DNA of 64,000 nt. Origin: Larix kaempferi (lineage: Eukaryota > Streptophyta > Pinopsida > Pinales > Pinaceae). Both the position numbers and the translations under genes were made by a program. Within the stretch, counting starts at the first letter, position 1. Every line of letters begins with the position of its first letter. The notes under the pieces are model-generated. The model did not search any database, was not told the DNA's origin, and was given only the letters and a program-made list of their open reading frames with translations. Below are positions 23,855 to 32,954 of the stretch, in pieces. The stretch is from positions 5,900,501 to 5,964,500 of the forward strand of contig BSBM01000190.1 in NCBI GenBank assembly GCA_027924585.1, given 5' to 3'.

Positions 23855-25239
23855 ATGAATTCCCCAAGACCCACAATATTGCTTGCACAACCGATACCAA
23901 ATCCTAAAAATAAACCAACTCAATCTCTTAACAGCATTGGGTTGATACCCCTTCCATCATATGCCATTTCTACCACACCAATGCATGAGATTCAACTGCG
24001 GTCTGGAAGAGTTTTGCAAGATCATCCCAAATCATCAGTTTTTATTCGTGAAGAGAATGAAGAAGAAGACATACCGACTGAAACCTTGAATGATGCCATT
24101 TTCGAAAATGTAGTTATTCCAAAAGTTCCAACACATGACCCCTCTCAGAAAGAAGCAACTCTAGGAGAAAAATTACCCCCATATCCAAAGTGTCTAGCAA
24201 TAGAGAAACCTGCAACTTTTCCAAAGTATGATATTATTAACAAATTAAAAAATACTTGTATCAAGATCCCTTTGTTACAAGTCATTAATGATATACCAAT
24301 TTATAGTAAACTGATAAAGGAACTCTGTATTAAAAGACCAGGTAAGAAGCAAAAAGACCCTCCAACAATTCATATCATAGGTGAAATGTCAGATTACATA
24401 GCAAACCAACCTAGAATTCCAAAGTATACAAATCTAGGAAATCATGTGGTAACTGTTATCATCAATAACACTGCTATAGGAAAGACACTTATTGATCTAG
24501 GGGATGCTATTAACCTGATGACTACCATAGTTTTAGAAACTCTCCATTTAGGACAATTTCTTTGCCCTACCCCAACAATGCTGGAATTAGCAGATAGCAC
24601 TATGGTGCAGCCTGCTGGGATCCTAGATGATATCATTGTATCAGTGGCTTCATGGGAATATACCGTGGACTTTATGGTCATAGAACTAAGAACCCTTCCA
24701 AAGGACAGCCTATTATTCTGGGAAGACCTTGGCTAACCACTACTAATGCATTTATAGAATGTAGGGATGGAGAGATGATCATCTCTGATGGGTTATCTAC
24801 AAGGAAACTTGCTTTATACCCACCAGCACAACCAGTAACCGAAAACTTGTTTTGGTTAGATTGTCCTTTTGGGAATGAGAACTTGGAAGAACTTTCCCTT
24901 GTTACTGATTTCTCCTAGGCACTTCAAGAACAAAATACCGAAAATGTGTTGAACCAATTTGTCTCTTCCACAACATGTATAGACTTTCCTCAGTCTTTTT
25001 CCCAACTTGATCAAATCTTTGGAGATGTATTCTAAGAGAATATGAGCCTCTCCAAATTTACAAACACACCTTGTGTCTTTGCAATCGAAGAACACATAGG
25101 ATCCTATACCATACCTTGTGAGGTCAACCCTGAAAAATTTCTACATATAAATGCAGGTTTAGATGAGACTCAGCAGAAAAAATTACTAAAGTTCTCAAAA
25201 GCCAAAATTGAGCATTTGCATGGGAATACACTGATATGA
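23855..25239 (+). pseudogene. Protease and linker to RT of element D
   Basis: 23855-24736 is open for 293 codons. It starts with a proline-rich linker, then LRSGRVLQDHP, then a retropepsin domain with TLIDLGDAINLMTT at about residues 211-224, where the family has a D-x-G-(A/S) active site. The frame shifts near 24710 and continues at about 24705-24918 with ILGRPWLTTTNAFIECRDGE, the C-terminal protease end. A stop follows at 24918, then a linker at 25042-25239 (IPCEVNPEKFLHINAGLDE). The protease would cut the polyprotein; here it is broken by a frameshift and a stop. Confidence 0.8.
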
Positions 25240-25780
25240 AGGGTATACATCCAGATACTTGTATTCATCACATTTACACAGATTCAAATATACCTCCTGT
25301 CAGGCAGCCCCAGAGAAGAATGAATCCAACCCTAAAGGATATAGTTAAAAATGAATTACAAAAACTCCTCAATGCTGGTTTCATCTACCCAATTTCTAAC
25401 AATAAGTGGGTGTCTCCTCTGGTAGTAGTTCCAAAGAAAGTTACAGGGAAATGGTGTGTCTATGTTGAATTTCGAGAATTAAACAAGGCCACTCTTAAGG
25501 ATTATTTCCCTTCACCATTAATTGACCAGGTGTTAGATACTTTATCTGGGAAACAATACTTTTCTTTCCTCAATGGGTATAGTGGATACAACCAAATATT
25601 AATAGCACTTGAGGATCAATACAAGACCACCTTTACTTGTTCTTAGGGGACATATGCTTATAGAGTTTTTCCATTTGGCCTATGTAATGCACCTGCCACT
25701 TTCCAGCGTGCAATCTTAGGAATTTTTGCTGACCTTATACATGACTGTGTAGAAGTTTACATGGTCGATTTTACAGTTTA
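25236..25780 (+). pseudogene. Reverse transcriptase of element D, N-terminal part
   Basis: RT fingers and palm motifs are clear: NELQKLLNAGFIYPISNNKWVS (abridged), VVVPKK, GKWCVYVEFRELNKAT and LNGYSGYNQI. A TAG at 25644-25646 interrupts the frame after TTFTCS. Beyond it the same frame reads GTYAYRVFPFGLCNAPATFQRA and then VEVYMVDF. The catalytic Y-x-D-D box therefore has Val in place of the first Asp. At 25781 element E interrupts it; RT resumes at 29651. Confidence 0.85.
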
Positions 25781-27639
25781 GGGCATGTTGATGCCTCGAT
25801 TGTGTAGGTCATATGCAAAGGTGTTGGAATGTTCCAAGGCACTCAACATAGGAAGAAAACCCAAGTTGAAAGGCTTCAAAAGACCCTGCGCAAGGGCAGT
25901 TCTATCCCCAACCTGTTTGATATGGTGATACCCCACGGATATTAGGCCTCTGTTGGCACTCTAAGAGTTGGTAAGTTGATCTATTAGATCAGTTTTCCAG
26001 TCAAGGAAAACCAATGTGTGGATATGGTGATGCTAAACTAACATAATATATTTTAGAAAAGGGAAACTAATCTAAGTCAGTCCTATTCTAAAATGAAAGC
26101 TTGTTTGTGTGTAGATTGGTCTTGAGATATGATTAAACAAGTAATTGAAAAGCTCAAACAGAAATGTCTTTAGTTGTATTACTTGTTAACTTAAATTATT
26201 ATCAGTTAATGAAAATTAAATAATAATCCTTTAAGTATTTAGGCTCATTCAAGATCTAATCTGTAATCACTCTATTAATTTAAAAATTAACAATGATTAT
26301 ATAAATTTATATGCACCGAATCATTTGCAGAAATAAAACATGAAAGTACCTGTATTGAAAAAACTCAATGAAGTACTCTGAAATATAAACCAGTCATATA
26401 GAGAAACCAATATAACAGATTCATACACTAACAAATGTTTGGCAAAAGATCAGATATATAACAGATGACAATTTGAAGCATAAATAAGAAATTCTCAAAG
26501 AAATTTGAGGAATAACAGAAGATAGATTAAAAGATAACTTTACTGTATATAGAGATCTTGTACAGAAATTACAAAAGGCTCTACTTAATACAGTATCTCC
26601 AGTCCAGTCTTCTGCTGATTTGCAACTCCAAAATTACCAACCCCTCCACTCATCCGCTCATAGGAAGTAGGTATTTATACAAATATATGACAAGAAAAGA
26701 TCATATCAGTTTCCCCAATTGCTGAGCTAACTAGCTGAGTTGTTTCATTTGCCAGATCCGTCCATGAGAAAAATCTAGGAAAATCCGTTTTGAAGAACCA
26801 GTCGTATCTCCCAAATGAAGAACTCTTTGCGGATTCTGCACATGAGCAAACTAATCGGGCACCTTCTGCACAAAACCCATGTCTCGGATTTTCGAGATTC
26901 ATCTCCATCGTCTCAAAAATCGCATCAAAAAATCACTGCTCTCCACTTGACACGTTTTTATCATTCCAAACTTGGGATGCAATTCTTCATCTTGATTCCT
27001 ACAAATCCAAATCAACATCTGCACAATCCAAAAAATAAATTAAAATATCATTCCAAATCCAATAACAGAAACCTAAAACAAATAACAATTTATTTGCAAA
27101 TGAAAATGAACAAATCTTTTGCAAATCCAAAATTGATTGTTTAGGCAGATTTTCGGGGTAGTTAAACTATTCATTTGGGAGAAATAATCTTCTCAAATCA
27201 TTCCTCATCCTTCCAGCTTTCCAACGAGTTATCATGGGCTTGAATTGGACTTATAAATCTTAAGATATTGCTCTTGAAAAATAACACTCAGCAGCCGTTG
27301 ATTTCATTTCAGAATGAATTGTAGCCGTTGATTTAATAATTAAAAATCTATTATTTTGATTAATTATTTTCCAAATGAATAAAACTAAAACAAAAATCTA
27401 AAATCCATTTTCCCACCAAAATCGGAAATTACATGTGCGGAGGAACAATTTGAATTTTGAAAAATCACTTAAACAAATCAAAATTGGGAAAACCAAAATT
27501 AAAACCAAATTAAGAACTTAAGTGAAAAAAATAAGTTACCTAAAATTACGGACCCAAAATTAAATAAAATTATAACCTAAGAGAAACTTAGGGTCAGGAA
27601 TAATTGCGGGTTGGAGAATGAGACAGTAAAAAAGTAAAA

Positions 27640-27830
27640 ATGTGATTCCAGCAATCCGCATCCTGAAATTTCAGGTTGCAGGTTGCAGGAATGTCAAAAA
27701 TGCAAAAATTAAAACCAAAGTTTCCGCATCCTGCATCCTGAAATTTTGGGTTTCCGGTTGCCGGAACATTTTCAATAAAATGAGAAAGTTCAACCTGGCG
27801 ATTCAGGTTGCGGGTTTCGTGTTGACGAAA
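27640..27830. repeat. Degenerate CCGCATCCTGAAATT palindromic repeats in E
   Basis: Two imperfect units, at about 27655 and 27722, have CCGCATCCTGAAATTT followed by a GGTTGC or GGTTTCCGGTTGCCGG arm. They resemble the stronger array at 28995-29420. Confidence 0.5.
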
Positions 27831-28994
27831 TTTAAAGGCATAACATGCATAAAAACGATTAGAAAAGCTTCGAAAAATGCAAATTTTATTTTTTATTTTT
27901 TTGAATAATGAATGGAGTAAGGAAATAACAATGGATAAAAAGTTGAGAAAATCTAGAAATGTTTACAATGTGAATGAGAAAATGCAATATCTAAAAACCA
28001 TAAACCTAGAAGTAAAAATAAGAACCATTTACAATTCAATTCTTAAGAAAATGATTGTTGGAAACAAGTTCATCACTCCTATAATATAGGAGAGTTAATT
28101 AATTTCATAAATAGGTTTCTAACATAATCATTTTCCAAGAACAAGAAACCAAGAAAAGAATAATAATGTTTCCTTTTGCATAGTAATAAATGGAAATTCT
28201 TTTAAATTGCAAAAGGTAAAATAGAAGTTGTATTTTCAAGCTCAAATTAGCTTATTAGAAATAAAATACTTATCCATGATCAAACTAACTTCACATTCGT
28301 GAATGTTGAATTCTAATCCCACTAATTTCCAAATAATCATAAAACCAAAATTCATAGAAATGAGGGAAATTAGAACTCTAACAAACTAAAACACATTTTC
28401 TTTTAATTCTCATAACATCAAATTGTGTATAAGTTTAATATATAGATTTAATAAAATACACAAATTAAATTAATGAAAGTAAAAGCATGACCATGAATAT
28501 TTAAAAGATTTCAATAAGCTTAATTTAAAGATTAAAAAATATTAAACTAAAATAAGCAAATAAACCCAAAGACTAAGATTATTTACAATATTCACATTAT
28601 GATTCTAGGCATGCAAAAGTTAAAATAAAACTCTATCAAGCTTGAATATCAAACTAATGCAATGTCTAAAATCACGAGAGAAGAAACCATAAGATCAATC
28701 GAAATCCCAAAGTGAAGGTAATAACCATCCATCATCTCGAATGATCAGTTTGTGCAGCGAAAACCAAATCTAGGTGGGGCATGTGAGGAACAACATAGTA
28801 AATTAACCACCAAGATCACAGAACCAAATCAAATGAATCAAAAGCAAATAACTAAAATGTAAACGACCCAAATAAACACTAAAATCACGCAGTGTAATAT
28901 CATCCACAAGATCAAGACAAGTCAATGGTCAAGATTAAATCTTGCGACTGCGGGGTCAAGTCGCGGGAGTTTATTGTCAAGCTTTATTTATGAC

Positions 28995-29420
28995 TCCCGA
29001 AAGCCGCAACCCGAAACTTGCGGGTTGCGGGTTTCGGGATCAAAAACTGCTGAGCGGAAAAAATGATTCCCGAAAGCCGCAACCCAACATTTGCAGGTTG
29101 CAGGTTTTGGGAATGAAAACAATCGCAAATCGAAGAGCTTTTCTCGATAGCCACAACCCGACACTTGCAGGTTGCGGGTTTCGGGAACACACAACAAAAG
29201 TAAATCAAAAAACCAATTCCCGAAAGCCACAAGCCGCAGATGCGGGTTTCGGGAAGAAGATTTCCCAAACTTATTAACAACAAAACCTGCAACCCACAAT
29301 TGTCGGGTTGTGGGTTTCGGGTTTTCAAAAACCAGAAACAAAAAGAGAAATCCCGAAACCCACACCTGTCGGGTTGTAGGCTTCGATTTTCCAAAATGTC
29401 GGGTTTCGGGTTGACGAAAG
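28995..29420. repeat. Array of G/C-rich hairpin units in E
   Basis: Six units begin at about 28995, 29067, 29141, 29217, 29283 and 29351 (spacing 66-76 bp), with a half unit at 29398-29420. A typical unit is CCCGAAAGCCGCAACCC, a short loop, then GGGTTGCGGGTTTCGGG: an inverted repeat of about 17 bp. Units differ in sequence but keep arm complementarity. The array lacks stops on several frames of both strands, which produces spurious long reading frames; none resembles a protein I know. Confidence 0.85.
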
Positions 29421-29629
29421 CGAAAGACAAAATACTCAAAATTTGAGCTTTCTCCGGACCAAAACACTTAGAAAAATTATTCAAAAGCATAGTAAACAGG
29501 CAGACCAAAAGCATGGGTAAGGGATCTTTAAGATGGAAATCAAAAACTGATATTTACAAGACAAATCACCCAAATACCTTTGCGTTTATTCAGAAATGGG
29601 GCTCCCGTGCTTCAACTAAGCATGGGATC

Positions 29630-29645
29630 TGTTGTGGCCACAACA
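29630..29645. repeat. Perfect 16-bp palindrome at the end of E
   Basis: TGTTGTGGCCACAACA is self-complementary and forms the exact right end of E. Confidence 0.8.
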
Positions 29646-30549
29646 GGGAAATACCTTTCAAGAAGCCCTTGATAACCTTGAAACAATTCTTATCCGGTGC
29701 CGAGAAACAAACTTAGCCCTTAGTCATGAAAAATGCAAGATGTTACTAACCAAGGGTATAGTTTTGGGACATCACGTCTTTCTTCAAGGAATGAAGGTGG
29801 ATCTTGCCAAGATAAAAATAATTGTTAATCTTCCTCCTCCAAAAACTCAGAAGGAGGTAAGGAGCTTTCTTGGACATGTAGGCTATTACAAACGTTTTAT
29901 TGAAAAATTTACCAAGCTAGATGCACCTATGTTCAAATTACTCATGAAAGATACATATTTTCAATGGACTGAACCTTGTCAACATGCTTTTGAAACTTTA
30001 AAGGCAAAGCTATCAGTGGCACCAATACTTAGGGGGGCCGATTGGTCCCTTCCCTTCCATATATCCACTTATACTTTCGACATGGCTATAGGAGGATTCT
30101 TAGGTCAAAAGGAAGGACAAACATCATATGCCATCTATTTTGCTAGCAAAAAATTGAATCCTACATAATCAAAATACACCGTTACTGAAAAAGAGTTTCT
30201 GATAGTAGTCTATGCTATTAGCAAGTTTTGTTACTATATCACAGTATATGAAGTTTTGTACACACAGACCACTCCGCCATTATATTTTTAATGAACAAAC
30301 CAATCACCAATGGCAGGGTGACTCGGTGGCTTCTTTTATTACAAGAATTTAACATCACCGTTGTTGATTGTCCCGGTCGAGAGAATTTGGTAGCAGATTT
30401 TCTCTCTCATATTCAAATTGACAATGGTGCCAGTCCCGTCGATGATATCTTTCCTGATGAACATTTTTTTTCTATGTCTGTTCAAACCCCTTGGTTTGTA
30501 GACATAGCCAACTATTTAGCAACTGGAAAGATACTAAACCATCTCTCCC
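29646..30549 (+). pseudogene. RT C-terminal part and RNase H of element D
   Basis: From 29651 the frame continues RT with EALDNLETIL, LSHEKCKMLL, GIVLGHHV, VRSFLGHVGYYKRFIEKF and QHAFETLKAKL. RNase H follows with FHISTYTFDMAIGGFLGQ. The first RNase H Asp lies in a changed context, and the frame stops at TAA 30166-30168 after ASKKLNPT. A shift leads to 30291-30549 (NKPITNGRVTRWLLLLQEFNI, ENLVADFLSHI, NYLATGKILNHLS). The sequence is cut at 30549 by element F and integrase follows at 43992. Confidence 0.85.
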
Positions 30550-32007
30550 TGTTGGGGCCAAGGTCGCAGCTATAGTAAAAGCTGCGAATTTTGGGAAAAA
30601 GCACGAGTATGGAAGGAAAGTGCTAATTTTGGGACAAGCACTAAGTTTTGGGTAAGAAGGAGACGGTGCGCAGTACGGTGCCAGATGGATGATCTCAGCG
30701 CAGATCACGGACCGGAAATTGCGGAGCTCGTGCGCACGTCATCGAAGAATGAAGGTGGCTCAACTACCATAATAAATAAGGCGATGGAGTAGAGGGCTCA
30801 GCTACCCTCATTTAAAGGCTCAGTACAGAAGTTATGGTTGCTCGGATCAAGGAGGAGCAACGGACCAGAGCATTGAAGGCGAAGGACGATCGCCCATACC
30901 CACAATCTGTGCCGGAATTCATGGAGCCTGCAGGAAGCGGCGACGTGACTGCAAGCGGCGCCTACAGTACACCTAGCCATGTGCGTGGTTAGGGTTTTTG
31001 GGAATCACTGTTGGGAAAGGCCCACAGTTTTGTAAAGGTGTGACCGTCATGGCCACCTATATATATGAATAATTGTAATGGGTAGAAGGGTTGGAGAGTT
31101 AGAGAGAGTTAGACAGTACTCAGTTAGAGAGTTAGATGTTAGACTGTTAGATAGCCAGTCTAAAGGATAGATCATGTGTTGATTATCCTTAACTGTATTT
31201 TCTACCCAGTGTGTAGAACTAGAGAGGAAATCGGATAGCCGAGGAGCTAATCCCTGAGTTGCCAGACAGTCTGAGTCGATGTCTGTGCCTTTGTAATCTC
31301 CATAGAGAGGAGACTAGATTGAGAGAAGGGCTCCCAGCTGTGTGCGTGGAGTTTCCTGGAAAGATCTAAGGCTGCAGCTGTGTGCGCAGCGTATTGTATA
31401 ACTCTATCATTTTCTGGTTAATATAACACTCCCATGGACGTGGTTTTCCTCGAGGAGATGAGCTTCACATATATCTTCTTGTTATAATGTTTGCGTGAAT
31501 GATAACTGTTTAAGATCATTACCTGTGTGTACATCTTTTGCATCATCTTTGCGACTATTTGAGTGAGTTTAGGAAGGTCCTTTATTGTTATAATCGCCAA
31601 GTATAGAAGTAGTGGTGGAACGCTGTCGCTGCAGCGACCAAGCTTCGCGTGGCTGCGATGAGTGCGCAGGACGAGGAGGTATTTTAGCGCATCGACTCAA
31701 GGAATAGGCGCCGTCCGCACCCGGAGGACGAGACTGCACAGTGGGTCTGCAGGAAGGAAGGCATCCACGCGGTTGCGTCGCGAGGCCTGCGGGAAAGTCC
31801 GACCGCCGACATTCGAGGAAGAAGGAGATATATAGAACAATCTCAGCGTCACCACGGTTAAGGAAAGCTGATTCCTTAACCCCCCATAGCCACTTCGGGT
31901 GAGACCTCGAGCTGCCGCGCAGCTCGTTGCCGAGAGGGCCAGTGCGCCAAGGGGTTTTGTTGCTGCGCTTCATTAAAACCCGGGTCTGCCCAGAAAAGCA
32001 TCCAACA
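30550..32007 (+). repeat. 5' LTR of element F
   Basis: 1458 bp, from TGTTGGGGCCAAGG to AAGCATCCAACA, the same length as the 3' LTR. A TATATATA box lies at 31058-31065. There are short GAGAGTTAGA repeats at about 31090-31140. GC content is higher and CG dinucleotides more frequent than in the host element D. Confidence 0.96.
31058..31065 (+). promoter_or_regulatory. TATA box in LTR of F
   Basis: TATATATA, conserved at 43042-43049 in the 3' LTR. It is the likely core promoter, about 510 bp into the LTR. Confidence 0.6.
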
Positions 32008-32373
32008 AATGGTTCCGTTGCCGCGTGAGCGAGACTTCTTATTCCAGTGACGTGCGAGATTGAGGAGCCAACAAATGGTTCCGTTGCCGCGTGAGCGAGA
32101 CTTCTTATTCCAGTGACGTGCGAGATTGAGGAGCCAACAAATGGTTCCGTTGCCTTATGACTTTTTGATCACATTACTTCCATGGCTTTGAACCCTATTG
32201 ATTGAGCCAACAGATGGTTCCATTTCCTTATGACTTTTTGATCACATTACTTCCATGGCTTTGAACCCTGTTGATTGAGCCAACAGATGGTTCCGTTGCC
32301 TTATGACTTTTTGATCACATTACTTCCATGGCTTTGAACCCTGTTGATTGAGCCAACAAATGGTTCCGTTGCC
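32002..32373 (+). repeat. Sixfold tandem repeat of LTR end plus primer binding site in F
   Basis: The junction word CCAACA, two bases (AA or GA), then TGGTTCCGTTGCC begins at 32002, 32068, 32134, 32207, 32280 and 32353. The first copy is the true LTR/PBS junction. Spacings are 66, 66, 73, 73 and 73 bp, with two spacer types that share a common ground plan (a GACTT segment and a GATTGAG end). Copy 4 has two changes (CCATTTCC). The PBS resembles the Asp-tRNA site with a few mismatches (TGGcgCCGTTGCC). Confidence 0.92.
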
Positions 32374-32456
32374 TTGCGACTTGTTGCTGTAAGACTTACT
32401 AGTTAAGCGACATCTGAGATTGTTGCTGAAGACACTGAGACTTGCTCAGTTAATAA

Positions 32457-32942
32457 ATGTGTTACTGGAATCCTACAGCTAAAGAAATTGGAGATTGGTT
32501 TGATTTAAAGGCTAAAGAGTTCGCTGAACAAGAAAATAGAAGCCTTACGTTTCAAACAGAAGACTGGTTACAGAAGTATATTTATGCTGACCTTTACGAA
32601 ATTTTCTTTGTTACGTTTGCATTGGAGTTACACGCTTGGATAGCCAAGTTAGCAGATTCTAGACCTATGCTGCATGTTGATCGACCCGTCACGTGGACGC
32701 CTGAGCTAGTCAGTATTGTGAAGCGGATCGACAATTCTGTTTCCCGCGCAGTAGACTTTTGGTTGAATAGTCTACTGGAAGGTTTCATTACCGAATTTGC
32801 AGTCGATACAAGAAAGAGTTTCAGTGAAGCTGAGAGGAGTTTCTTCCAAGTACACAGAGGTAAGTTCTTAAATTCTCTGAACTTATGGATTAAAATGCTT
32901 CTGTATGAAAAAGGAAAGCTATGTATTGCTTCTGATGAATAG
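32457..32942 (+). CDS. ORF1 of element F, unknown protein
   Basis: 161 codons between the repeated primer sites and Gag. The product is hydrophilic with aromatic-rich helices (for example EIGDWFDLKAKEF and AVDFWLNSLLEGF), no signal peptide and no obvious metal site. It ends at TAG 32940-32942. The next frame begins at 32955 in the same register, so only one codon separates ORF1 from Gag: it could be an N-terminal part of a larger Gag or a separate protein. ORFs upstream of gag are known in Tat/Ogre-type plant elements, but I cannot claim homology. Confidence 0.7.
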   Translation: MCYWNPTAKEIGDWFDLKAKEFAEQENRSLTFQTEDWLQKYIYADLYEIFFVTFALELHAWIAKLADSRPMLHVDRPVTWTPELVSIVKRIDNSVSRAVDFWLNSLLEGFITEFAVDTRKSFSEAERSFFQVHRGKFLNSLNLWIKMLLYEKGKLCIASDE

Positions 32943-32954
32943 CATAGACAAGTA

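Larger units (their letters stand above)
25786..29645. mobile_element. Element E: 3.86-kb insertion in RT of D, TG...CA ends
   Basis: Sequence from TGTTGATGCCTCG to GGCCACAACA separates RT motifs that join in D (the YMVDF box at 25758-25772 and the EALDNLETIL stretch after 29651). Flanks are GGGCA (25781-25785) and GGGAA (29646-29650), a 5-bp duplication with one change. TG...CA ends and a 5-bp duplication suggest LTR origin, for example a solo LTR or an element lacking coding sequence. I find no LTR pair inside it, no primer site and no pol motif. 26000-28900 is AT-rich with no supported gene. G/C-rich palindromes lie at 27640-27830 and 28995-29420. Orientation is unknown. Confidence 0.65.

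Noticed and set aside
28984-29514. Long minus-strand frames (176 and 159 codons) and plus-strand frames of 111 and 80 codons
   Set aside because: They come from the stop-free G/C-rich hairpin array, read similarly on several frames of both strands, and match no protein type.
31569-31973. Minus-strand 134-codon frame in the F 5' LTR, and its 148-codon counterpart at 43553-43999
   Set aside because: It is inside a GC-rich LTR, antisense to the element, duplicated only because the LTR is, and without a domain.
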